Source: DUAL01 sp964478325 (GTDB lineage: Bacteria > Bacteroidota > Bacteroidia > Flavobacteriales > BACL11). Taken from it: a stretch of DNA of 21,709 nt. The DNA lies in the NCBI GenBank assembly GCA_964478325.1, contig CAYZIA010000016.1:1-21709 (forward strand), written 5' to 3'. Positions within the stretch are counted from its first letter, which is position 1, and every line of letters begins with the position of its first letter. Below the pieces are notes generated by a model that saw only the letters and a program-made list of their open reading frames with translations, made no database searches and was not told the origin of the DNA. This document shows, piece by piece, positions 1 to 7,142 of the stretch. The translations under genes were made by a program, and so were the position numbers.

Positions 1-375
1 CCAAGCTTGAGACCCTAAAAACATACAGCCTCCTACAATTGTTAAAGAAAGCCACAGAATCACTTTTTCCTTTTCCATTTTATGACCATAATTTACGGCT
101 AATACCATAGTTACAGAACTCATAATAAGAATAAAAGTCATTAGTGCTACAAAAAGTAAAGGGTGATCGCCATGCATAAAAGGAAAATGAGTAAAAACAA
201 CTTCTGCTTCTGGCCAAATATCTTGGTATTTAAATCTGCTAAAACCATAAGCTGCTAAAAAACCAGAAAAAGTAAGCGCATCTGTTAAAAGAAAAAACCA
301 CATCATCATTTTTCCATAACTTACATTATAGGGCCTTTCATCTCCTCCCCATACATTTGATTTTGTTTGTTCCAT
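1..375 (-). CDS. Cytochrome c oxidase subunit III-like protein, C-terminal part cut by window edge
   Basis: Partial gene: 125 codons are visible from the ATG at 375 and the frame runs open off the left edge. It encodes an integral membrane protein of the cytochrome c oxidase subunit III family, a non-catalytic core subunit of the proton-pumping terminal oxidase. The visible part starts with a short polar N-terminus rich in Trp and Gly. A hydrophobic segment follows (about residues 24-44, beginning MMMWFFLLTDALTFSG), then a loop containing FPFMHGDHP and a second and third hydrophobic stretch. It lies 66 bases downstream of a second, shorter subunit III gene in the same direction. Such tandem subunit III genes are common in aerobic Bacteroidota, where subunit IV and SCO genes often follow. 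It is probably unrelated to the polysaccharide genes. The family is fairly certain; the exact oxidase type is not. Confidence 0.85.
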   Translation of the reverse strand, partial: MEQTKSNVWGGDERPYNVSYGKMMMWFFLLTDALTFSGFLAAYGFSRFKYQDIWPEAEVVFTHFPFMHGDHPLLFVALMTFILIMSSVTMVLAVNYGHKMEKEKVILWLSLTIVGGCMFLGSQAW

Positions 376-393
376 AATTGATTAATTAGCCGC

Positions 394-401
394 CAAAATT
401 A
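394..401 (-). promoter_or_regulatory. Candidate Bacteroidota -7 promoter element upstream of the distal coxC gene
   Basis: The minus strand reads TAATTTTG here, an exact match to the Bacteroidota -7 consensus TAnnTTTG, 18 bases upstream of the ATG at 375. No clear TTG -33 element sits at the usual spacing; a weak GTTC lies about 19 bases further up. A/T-rich DNA produces this motif by chance, so it is only a candidate for a second start point between the two oxidase genes. Confidence 0.3.
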
Positions 402-441
402 GTATTTTCTATATTTTGAACTATGGTTTTTATCATAAATA

Positions 442-984
442 TTAAATAAAACGCATAAAAAAATATAAATACAACCACAATCCTGCTAAATAATGCCAAT
501 AGATTGAGATCAATTCAATTCCTAAATAATTTTCGGTATTATATTTCCCTTTTTTTGAATTAATTGTTGTTACCAAAAGAGCAATCAATCCGCCAGAGAG
601 ATGCGCCAAATGAGAAAGCGTAATTACATATAAAAAAGAAGAGGAAACATTACTCCCCTCACCAGTCATATACAAACCCTGTTCTACTAGCAATTCCCAT
701 CCTTTCACTTGCAAAAAAGCGAAAAAAGAGCCAAGCAAAAAAGTCGTAAAAATCCAGGAAGTAGCGCTTTTGTTTTGCTTAACAATTCGCTTAGCAATAA
801 TGAGAGAAATACTACTGCAAACAATCACAATTGTACTAAACAAAAACCAATCTGGTAATTGAAATGTTATCCAATTCCCTTCTGCTTTTCGAACAATGTA
901 AGCAGAAGTGAGTCCAGCAAAAAACATGCTTATCCCTGCAATTGCTACCCATAAAAGAAGTTTTGCGCTCTTATTCTTCAGCAT
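442..984 (-). CDS. Cytochrome c oxidase subunit III-like protein (short form)
   Basis: A 180-residue polytopic membrane protein of the heme-copper oxidase subunit III family. It has about five hydrophobic segments. The C-terminal block around residues 160-178 (YWHYLAGLWLYLYFFM) is the recognisable end of subunit III, and a conserved SHLAHLSGG segment lies near residues 123-131. The length fits the short, five-helix subunit III seen in Bacteroidota rather than the roughly 260-residue classical form. It precedes the second subunit III gene by 66 bases, so both probably belong to one oxidase operon in the respiratory membrane. The stop codon of the RemB/Wzi-like gene lies 49 bases upstream. The usual partner in this position, heme O synthase (cyoE), is not present in the window, so this is either an oxidase operon boundary or a rearranged order. 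Confidence 0.87.
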   Translation of the reverse strand: MLKNKSAKLLLWVAIAGISMFFAGLTSAYIVRKAEGNWITFQLPDWFLFSTIVIVCSSISLIIAKRIVKQNKSATSWIFTTFLLGSFFAFLQVKGWELLVEQGLYMTGEGSNVSSSFLYVITLSHLAHLSGGLIALLVTTINSKKGKYNTENYLGIELISIYWHYLAGLWLYLYFFMRFI

Positions 985-1033
985 AATTTAAAATTGATGC
1001 TGCAATTTTACTGCTTTTTGTAAAATTAACAGT

Positions 1034-2674
1034 CTAAAAATCATAATAATGATTGAATAAATCTGTTTTGATTCCAATGGAATAAAAAGTAGTGTTTACT
1101 TCATCTGATTCACTTACTAAATTTCTTTTTGTTATCCTAAAATCAATCTTAAAATTAGTGATAGGGTTAATAATATATGCAATATTAAATTGCATATAAT
1201 TGATATCTGTAAGCTCCCCTTGATACATCACAATACCAAAATCAGATGGTCTTCCAGTATGCGTAAAGCCAGAAGGTTCTTGAAATTCACCAGTGGACAT
1301 ATAAACATCATTTCCATATGAAGTTGGGTCTCCTTTTATTTTATTACCATATTTTGCTAACATCAATTGCGCTCTTGCTATCCATCTATCTTTTCGGTAA
1401 TTTATTATAATCAGTTTTTCTGAGAAATTAGCGCCAAGCGGATGGGCAAGCGGTTGATTATAATGGGCATAATTCTGTCTAGGATCGTGATGGGCGTAAG
1501 TATAAGGACGAACTAAATTATATTCTGCCTGTAGAGTTAAATTGTCTAATCCAAAGACATCATACATTTTTCCCCCCACTTGATATCCATATTTTGAACC
1601 ATACCAGTCATTATCCCCTTTCATTGCATTCAAACTAAATTCATCTAAGATCAATTGTCCATATAAATGAGACTTAAGAGGAAGTTTATATTTAGCATTT
1701 ATGCCGACAAGGGCATTATCAGGAGAGTTAATTGCATATCCCAAAGGAAGAAAAAGCGCAATAGGATTTAAATAATTTATATCAAATCCTATGCTTTCAG
1801 GGGCATGGTTTACTTCCCAAATCACAGATTCAAAAATTCCAATATTGAGTTTTGAATTTAGATTGGTAGATAAATAATGAGATGACATATATTTTTTAGC
1901 ATAGCCCATTTGGTCAGAATCATCAATTACATTGTTTTCTAAATAGTTGATATCCTGCATTTCGACATAAAGGTTAGTGTATTGCATTTCCCAAAAAGAA
2001 GTTTGAATACGCAAAAAAGGATAATTAAAGGCATTATCTGAAAGTAATAGTGATCTATAACCATCTCCAATAAAATGTTTACCATGACCAAACTGAACCA
2101 CCAAATTTTTAGCTGGGGTTAACCCGAAATAGCCAGAAGCCATAGCATAATCAAATCCTGTTGTTTTGAAATCTCTCGCATATCCCTGCCCAAAAACTAC
2201 TTTTGTTTTTCTAATCTTAGCATCTAAGTAATTTGGGAAAATAGCTTGATTTTCCGCAAAAGAAGAAAAAAAAGATACGAATTTCCCAATATCTCCTTCA
2301 ATAATGAAGCCTCTTGTATTGTTAAAAGTATTAATTCCACTTTCCCTCTCTTTACCTTTTGAAAAATGAATTATAGGAGAAATCGTAACTTTATAATCCT
2401 CCCCTTTAATGATAAAAAGATGCTCTGAAAAAAGTTTTCTTTTATGCCATGTTGTCCACTTATTAGAAAATTCCAAAAGATGTAAAGAGTCAATGTTTAC
2501 TTCCTTAACTACAGTTGATCTTATTAGAGGCTTAAATGAAGAATGGATTTCACTAGCGTTAATTTCCTGCTCATAAATTAAATTTGCAGAATGGCTTAAT
2601 GTTAAATTAGTTTGTTGTGCATTGATTTGAGAGAAAACAAATACAAATAGAAAAAACAAACATTTTCTAATCAT
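1034..2674 (-). CDS. RemB/Wzi-like outer-membrane beta-barrel protein
   Basis: A 546-residue secreted protein. It has an N-terminal signal peptide (residues 1-19, ending INAQ) and a body of alternating aromatic and polar beta-strand pattern ending in Phe, as expected for an outer-membrane barrel. The segment from about residue 195 (FGHGKHFIGDGYRSLLLSD) resembles proteins annotated as gliding motility protein RemB in flavobacteria and the wider Wzi-type capsule assembly family. Wzi proteins hold capsular polysaccharide on the cell surface; RemB was linked to gliding in Flavobacterium johnsoniae. The start overlaps the stop of the upstream glycosylphosphotransferase gene by 8 bases, so the two are co-translated. 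That context supports a role in anchoring or organising the polymer made by this locus. The barrel and secretion are visible; the RemB/Wzi assignment is from remembered family resemblance, and the exact role is inference. Confidence 0.72.
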   Translation of the reverse strand: MIRKCLFFLFVFVFSQINAQQTNLTLSHSANLIYEQEINASEIHSSFKPLIRSTVVKEVNIDSLHLLEFSNKWTTWHKRKLFSEHLFIIKGEDYKVTISPIIHFSKGKERESGINTFNNTRGFIIEGDIGKFVSFFSSFAENQAIFPNYLDAKIRKTKVVFGQGYARDFKTTGFDYAMASGYFGLTPAKNLVVQFGHGKHFIGDGYRSLLLSDNAFNYPFLRIQTSFWEMQYTNLYVEMQDINYLENNVIDDSDQMGYAKKYMSSHYLSTNLNSKLNIGIFESVIWEVNHAPESIGFDINYLNPIALFLPLGYAINSPDNALVGINAKYKLPLKSHLYGQLILDEFSLNAMKGDNDWYGSKYGYQVGGKMYDVFGLDNLTLQAEYNLVRPYTYAHHDPRQNYAHYNQPLAHPLGANFSEKLIIINYRKDRWIARAQLMLAKYGNKIKGDPTSYGNDVYMSTGEFQEPSGFTHTGRPSDFGIVMYQGELTDINYMQFNIAYIINPITNFKIDFRITKRNLVSESDEVNTTFYSIGIKTDLFNHYYDF

Positions 2675-3710
2675 GATTCTTTTTTCTCATCAAAAAGGGA
2701 AGATATAAAAGTATAAAATTAAGTACTGCAAAAATAGCAATAGAAGAATTTACATTCATTTCTAATAAAAAGTAAGCAATAACAATTAAAAATATATTCA
2801 TTATACAAATAATAAAAGTTGTTCTTAGATGTCCAAACCCCAAATCTAATAAGCCATGATGAATATGGTTCATGTCGGGAGAAAGAGGGTTTCTACCTTT
2901 AATTACTCGCACTACAAAAACTCTCAATGAATCAAATAAAAGAACAGACAGTATTGCTATTGCAACCAAAGGGCCTTTATTTGGTAAATGAATGATGTCA
3001 TTTACGATGCCAGAATTAACAGCATTTATAGCTAAAATGGATAAAATCAACCCCACAACTAATGAGCCAGTATCTCCCATAAAAATTTTAGCAGGATAAG
3101 TGTTGTAAATTAAAAATCCTAGAAGAGCCCCCATAAGTGTAAATGCAAGTAATGTCATGCTTATCTGACCAGAAAAAAATGCAATAATCCCAAATGAAAA
3201 AGATGCAATAACCCCTAATGATCCTGCTAATCCGTCGACTCCATCAATTAAATTAAACCCATTGATAATTACAATTACTACAAAAACAGTGAATAATGTT
3301 GCAATAACTTTTGATAGCTCATAAATACCCCATACTCCATGCATATTGTCTATTTGCAAATCATGGAGGTGTATTATTATCAGAATAGCAAGGATTTGTC
3401 CAATCAATTTTTTAGTTGGGGAAAGGGAAAGTAGATCGTCAAGAACCCCAATAAAGAAAACAACAAACGTACTTACAATGATAAACCGAATTTGTTCTAT
3501 TTCTGCCCAAAAAAGCAAAGAAAAGGTAATACCAGCAAAAATAGCTATACCTCCAAAAATAGGCACTTTCCCGATATGAGAAGAGCGTGCACCAGCACTA
3601 TCATATAAACTGAATTTTTGTGCAAAAGATATAATTTTAGGAATAGCTAAAAAAGTAATTACAAATGCAGTTCCAAATGAGAGCAGAATATCTATGGGGA
3701 AGTTAAACAT
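2667..3710 (-). CDS. WecA/MraY-family polyprenyl-phosphate glycosylphosphotransferase
   Basis: A 347-residue polytopic membrane enzyme with about ten helices. It probably transfers a sugar 1-phosphate (often GlcNAc-1-P) from its UDP form to undecaprenyl phosphate, the first step of lipid-linked polysaccharide assembly. Family motifs are all present: SSHIGKVPIFGG at residues 43-54, the Asp pair at 91-92 (DDLLSLSPTKK), NLIDGVDG at 153-160, the metal-binding FMGDTGS at 210-216 (D213) and the HIHH box at 282-285. The HIHH box favours the WecA/TagO branch over peptidoglycan MraY. It lies one base after the stop of the dehydratase frame and overlaps the RemB/Wzi-like gene downstream, placing it in the minus-strand polysaccharide block. 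The sugar specificity cannot be read from sequence. It looks intact, and a core-glycan role not limited to this cluster is possible. Confidence 0.9.
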   Translation of the reverse strand: MFNFPIDILLSFGTAFVITFLAIPKIISFAQKFSLYDSAGARSSHIGKVPIFGGIAIFAGITFSLLFWAEIEQIRFIIVSTFVVFFIGVLDDLLSLSPTKKLIGQILAILIIIHLHDLQIDNMHGVWGIYELSKVIATLFTVFVVIVIINGFNLIDGVDGLAGSLGVIASFSFGIIAFFSGQISMTLLAFTLMGALLGFLIYNTYPAKIFMGDTGSLVVGLILSILAINAVNSGIVNDIIHLPNKGPLVAIAILSVLLFDSLRVFVVRVIKGRNPLSPDMNHIHHGLLDLGFGHLRTTFIICIMNIFLIVIAYFLLEMNVNSSIAIFAVLNFILLYLPFLMRKKNHD

Positions 3711-3711
3711 T

Positions 3712-4746
3712 TTATTTTTTTAAATTATTTTTTAATCCTTCTATATCAGATTCAACCATTATTTTACAAAGATCTTCCACAGTAGTTTTTGGTTCCCATC
3801 CTAAGATTCTTTTCGCTTTTGCAGGGTTTCCTATTAAAGCATCTACTTCTGCCAATCTGAAATGTTTTTCACTTACTTTTACAATCTCTTTTCCTGTCTT
3901 TTTATCAATTCCTTGTTCTTTAATTCCTACGCCTTCCCATGTTATCTCTTTCCCTATTACCTCAAATGCTAATTCAGTAAACCGCTTTACTGTAACTGAC
4001 CGATTTGTTGCTAATACAAAATTATCAGAAGTGTCATGCTGCATCATCCTATACATTCCCTCTACAAATTCTGGAGCATAGCCCCAATCTCAGCTTGCAT
4101 TCAATTTTCCTAAATCAATACTTTGCGTTTCTCCTCTATGAATCCTTGCAACTCATTTAGTAATTTTTCTTGTTACAAATTCCAATCCTCTAAGCGGAGA
4201 TTCATGATTAAACAGGATTCCGCTACAAGTAAACATATCGTAAGATTCTCTGTAATTCTGAGTCATCCAATGAGCATACAATTTTGAAATACCATAAGGG
4301 CTTCTAGGATAAAAAGACGTAGTTTCTTTCTGTGGAGTTTCTTGTACTTTTCCGTAAAGCTCAGAAGTAGAAGCTTGATAAAACTTAATATTCTTATTTA
4401 TAATCCTGATAGCCTCTAGTAAATGAGTAACTCCAATTCCTGTAATCATACTTGTTGATAATGGCTGATCAAATGATACATGCACAAAACTTTGTGCAGC
4501 TAAATTGTAAATCTCATCTGGTCTAATCTCAGAAACCATTCTTATTGTACTTGACGCATCAATCAAATCATGTTCAATAAGCTTAAGGTTTGGATTATCC
4601 TGAATTCCAAGATATTTTATTCGCCAAAAACTTTGGGAACTTGTTCGCCTATAAGCTCCAAAAACTTTATAATTTTTTGACAATAGTAACTTGGCTAAAT
4701 ATGCTCCGTCCTGCCCAGTAATCCCTGTAATTATCGCTTTCTTCAT
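3712..4746 (-). pseudogene. gmd: GDP-mannose 4,6-dehydratase frame interrupted by two in-frame TGA codons
   Basis: A single open frame of 345 codons, collinear with GDP-mannose 4,6-dehydratase, is broken only by TGA at 4153-4155 (codon 198) and TGA at 4090-4092 (codon 219). No frameshift occurs: the conserved text resumes in the same frame after each stop (VARI, then DWGYAPEFVEGMYRMM). The first part carries the NAD(P)-binding GITGQDG at residues 8-14, the STSE motif at 126-129 and Tyr151-xxx-Lys155 in SPYGISK, so the catalytic site lies before the first stop. The first TGA sits where relatives usually have Ala, and the second where they have Arg (NAS-R-DWG). The enzyme makes GDP-4-keto-6-deoxymannose for GDP-fucose or GDP-rhamnose. 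As it stands the product would be a 197-residue truncated protein. It could be a young pseudogene, an assembly error, or recoded; the window cannot tell which. Confidence 0.82.
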
Positions 4747-4791
4747 TAAAGTATAACTTGTTTTGGAATTGTAAAAATACTCATAAATAAT

Positions 4792-5295
4792 TTAATAGGA
4801 TAAGATCTGCTTTGCCCAATTATTTAAAGTAAAATTATTATCCACTTTTATGGTCTTAAGCCCTACTCTTTCCCCTGCCCTTATATCAGAAGGAGAATCG
4901 CCAATTAAGTATGATTTGTTAATGTTGATGGAAGGAAAATCTTGAATTGCTTCTTCAATCATTCCAATTTTTGGTTTTCGACAATTACAATTATCTGTTT
5001 CTAAATGTGGGCAAAAATAAATTTTATTAATTTTTCCACCTGCTTGTTCAATCTCATTTAACATCTTCTGATGTAAAAAAAATAAATTATCTTCACTCAT
5101 TAGTCCTTTCCCAATCCCTTGCTGATTGGTAATGATAATGATTCTATTAAATAATCCGGAAAGTTTTGAAATAGAACTTAGTACATTAGGAATGAAAGTA
5201 AATTCTCCCCAATTCCTAATATATTTTCCATCTAATTTTTTATTTATTACACCATCCCTGTCTAGAAAAAGAGTATCAAAATTTGAAGTTTCCAC
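4792..5295 (-). CDS. gmhB: GmhB-like heptose 1,7-bisphosphate 7-phosphatase (HAD family)
   Basis: A HAD-superfamily phosphatase of the histidinol-phosphate/GmhB type, acting on D-glycero-D-manno-heptose 1,7-bisphosphate in nucleotide-heptose synthesis. The catalytic LDRDGVIN motif lies near the N-terminus, TNQQGIGKG follows as motif II, and a Zn-binding CPH...CNCRKP loop and a terminal GDSPSD motif are present. An ATG at 5325 would overlap the upstream gene by 31 bases and add an atypical polar extension (SVNRRRIIL). I prefer the GTG at 5295, which overlaps the upstream TAG as TAGTG and starts ten residues before LDRDG; this gives 167 residues. It is coupled to the GmhA-like gene. Both are expected in the GDP-D,D-heptose or ADP-heptose route, but the matching kinase and nucleotidyltransferase genes are absent here. 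The start choice is uncertain; the family is not. Confidence 0.85.
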   Translation of the reverse strand: METSNFDTLFLDRDGVINKKLDGKYIRNWGEFTFIPNVLSSISKLSGLFNRIIIITNQQGIGKGLMSEDNLFFLHQKMLNEIEQAGGKINKIYFCPHLETDNCNCRKPKIGMIEEAIQDFPSININKSYLIGDSPSDIRAGERVGLKTIKVDNNFTLNNWAKQILSY

Positions 5296-5867
5296 TAAAA
5301 TAATTCTTCTTCTATTAACTGACAAATAATATGCCCAATTAAGATATGTGCCTCTTGAACTCTTGGCGTATCACTAGATGGAATTTTGATAATATAATCA
5401 CAAATACTAGCCATCTCCCCTCCATTATTTCCGGTAAACCCGATAGTTTTCAGCCCAATCTCATTTGCTTTTTGCAAAGCATTTACCACATTTGGGGAAT
5501 TACCTGAAGTAGAAATACCGAGTAAAATATCTCCTTCTCTTCCTGCTGCCTCAATCATTCGAGCATAAGTTTTGTCATAACCATAATCATTAGCAACTGC
5601 AGTTATAAAAGAAGAATTTACATGAAGTGCTTCAGCATATAAAGGTTTTCTATCCTTGTAAAATCTTCCACTAAGTTCTGCTGCAATATGCTGTGCATCA
5701 GACGCCGATCCGCCATTCCCACACAATAGCACCTTTTTGTCATTTTCAAAAGCAACAATACAAATTCCTACAATTTGTTCAATAGTTTGCTTTAAATCTT
5801 CATCAGTTAGAATTGTATTAAAATTATCTGCTGATTTTTTTATACATTCTGAAATTCTATTTCTCAT
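5295..5867 (-). CDS. gmhA: GmhA-like sedoheptulose-7-phosphate isomerase (SIS domain)
   Basis: A 190-residue single-SIS-domain protein, the normal length for the isomerase that turns sedoheptulose 7-phosphate into D-glycero-D-manno-heptose 7-phosphate in the cytoplasm. Family landmarks are CGNGGSASDAQH at residues 49-60, ELSGRF at 64-69, the phosphate-binding ISTSGNSPNV at 118-127 and QEAHILIGHIIC at 171-182. The last two sugar-binding segments are typical of GmhA/LpcA and unlike DiaA-type regulators, which lack catalytic residues. It starts 28 bases after the GT4 glycosyltransferase stop and its stop overlaps the GmhB-like gene, so the isomerase and phosphatase form a pair. This implies that a heptose or 6-deoxyheptose may enter the polymer, or that the pair supplies lipopolysaccharide core heptose. 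Which of these applies is not decided by the sequence. Confidence 0.9.
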   Translation of the reverse strand: MRNRISECIKKSADNFNTILTDEDLKQTIEQIVGICIVAFENDKKVLLCGNGGSASDAQHIAAELSGRFYKDRKPLYAEALHVNSSFITAVANDYGYDKTYARMIEAAGREGDILLGISTSGNSPNVVNALQKANEIGLKTIGFTGNNGGEMASICDYIIKIPSSDTPRVQEAHILIGHIICQLIEEELF

Positions 5868-5895
5868 CTACCCTTTTTTTTGCTAAAATACAAAA

Positions 5896-7041
5896 TTATA
5901 ATGTTTGATAGGCTTCTTTGGTTTGCTGCCCTATCTCATCCCATCTATATTTTGTTTTTATCATTTCAGATCCATTTTTCTTTACTTTTTCAAGCAAACT
6001 TTTATCACTTAAAATTTGATTTATCTTTTCAGCTAAGGAAATAATATTCTCACTTTCAAATAAAAATCCATTCTGATTGTCTTTAATTATTTCTTTAAAT
6101 GGTGGCAAATCAGAAACTAATGCTGGTTTCTCATAACTTAGTGTCATCATTAGTACTCCGCTCTGATAGATTTTTTTATAAGGTAAGACTACCAAATCAC
6201 AAGCACAATAATAATGCTCTATATCCTCTTGTGGAATAAACTTAGTATGTAAACAGCAATAATCTTGTAAATTATTTTCATCAATTATTTTTTGGTAAAG
6301 AACGAAATCATTTTTCCAAACTTTTCCTGCAATGACCACTAATACATCATTATATTTTTCAATAACTAATTTTAGTGCTTGCAACAAAATCTCTAATCCT
6401 TTCACTTTTTTAATCATTCCAAAAAAAAGTAATACTTTTTTATTTTGGGGAATATTTAATCGATCTCTTGATGCTGCTTTGTCGTACTGAATATTTATAA
6501 ATGGAATATAATTCCCATGTGGGATTATCTTTATGCTATCTCTGTTGACATTTGTTAATAGTAGAATCTCATTTTTACTAAACTCATTGTGAGTTAAAAA
6601 TAAATCTGCTAGTTTGTAAATCCAAATCGAATAAAAAGAAGCTTCTTTATCATTTGCAAAACTACTCACATCATGTATTGTAAGCGTTACTTTTCCTAAA
6701 AATATCTTTGATAAAAGCACATTGAAAAACACTAAACTATTTCTAGAAAAAAGATGAAAATGAAATACAGAATATCCTTTAACTCGTGCATGAAAAATAG
6801 ACGCAACACTTCCTAAAATATATTTCAATCCTCTAACAACTTTTGTTTTTTGAGAAAAAAGAGAGCCATAAAATTGATAAAATCTGAGTCCAAGAATATT
6901 TGGGTCTTTCGTTTCTTTATTAGTATACAAACTTACATTTACGCCACTATTTATCAAGCCCATTACTTGCCCAAACAAATAAAGATGCTGAGAACTTCCG
7001 TGCGCACCTAATGGGTCGATTATCGCAACTTTTCTTTTCAT
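5896..7041 (-). CDS. GT4-like glycosyltransferase
   Basis: A 381-residue GT-B fold glycosyltransferase that should transfer a sugar from a nucleotide donor to a lipid-linked intermediate at the cytoplasmic face. The N-terminal half has the Gly-rich opening IIDPLGAHGSSQHLY with the acceptor-side Rossmann fold. The C-terminal half has the donor-side block FGMIKKVKGLEILLQAL near residue 208 and the nucleotide-phosphate-binding region GVLMMTLSYEKPALVSDLPPFKE. That region matches the GT4 layout, in which two acidic residues normally sit seven residues apart; here E and the following acidic residue approximate that pattern. It is the first gene of the left minus-strand block, facing away from the MBOAT cassette and read from the shared intergenic promoter region. 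The donor sugar is unknown. The adjacent heptose-phosphate genes make a heptosyltransferase role conceivable, but no motif shows it. Confidence 0.85.
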   Translation of the reverse strand: MKRKVAIIDPLGAHGSSQHLYLFGQVMGLINSGVNVSLYTNKETKDPNILGLRFYQFYGSLFSQKTKVVRGLKYILGSVASIFHARVKGYSVFHFHLFSRNSLVFFNVLLSKIFLGKVTLTIHDVSSFANDKEASFYSIWIYKLADLFLTHNEFSKNEILLLTNVNRDSIKIIPHGNYIPFINIQYDKAASRDRLNIPQNKKVLLFFGMIKKVKGLEILLQALKLVIEKYNDVLVVIAGKVWKNDFVLYQKIIDENNLQDYCCLHTKFIPQEDIEHYYCACDLVVLPYKKIYQSGVLMMTLSYEKPALVSDLPPFKEIIKDNQNGFLFESENIISLAEKINQILSDKSLLEKVKKNGSEMIKTKYRWDEIGQQTKEAYQTL

Positions 7042-7053
7042 AAATTATGCAAG

Positions 7054-7082
7054 CAAATATAAAATCTTTTCCTGACAAACAA
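7054..7082 (-). promoter_or_regulatory. Candidate promoter for the leftward glycosyltransferase block
   Basis: The minus strand carries TATATTTG at 7054-7061, an exact Bacteroidota -7 element (TAnnTTTG). A TTG lies 18 bases upstream at 7080-7082, close to the reported -33 spacing. The ATG at 7041 would follow a leader of only about 5-10 bases, so the transcript may be nearly leaderless. The promoter would serve the GT4, gmhA, gmhB, dehydratase, WecA-like and RemB/Wzi-like genes. Confidence 0.45.
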
Positions 7083-7086
7083 TTCT

Positions 7087-7094
7087 TATATTTG
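7087..7094 (+). promoter_or_regulatory. Candidate -7 element for the MBOAT/SGNH cassette
   Basis: The plus strand reads TATATTTG, an exact match to TAnnTTTG, 48 bases upstream of the MBOAT start at 7143. No convincing TTG is seen at the -33 spacing. It lies back-to-back with the leftward candidate promoter, so the two transcription units share about 100 bases of control DNA. Confidence 0.45.
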
Positions 7095-7142
7095 CATAGA
7101 AACGGCTAATTGAAAACTCAATTCTTTTTATTAAGAAAATAA

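Noticed and set aside
4090..4155. TGA read as an amino acid (alternative code or selenocysteine) in the dehydratase frame
   Set aside because: Other genes in the window end in TGA, including the ATGA junctions, and use TGG for Trp. The replaced residues are Ala and Arg, not Cys, and no selenocysteine context is evident. Kept only as a remote alternative.
5891..5898. TAATTTTG on the minus strand as an internal promoter for gmhA
   Set aside because: It overlaps the GT4 stop codon, has no TTG at -33 spacing and is expected by chance in such A/T-rich DNA.
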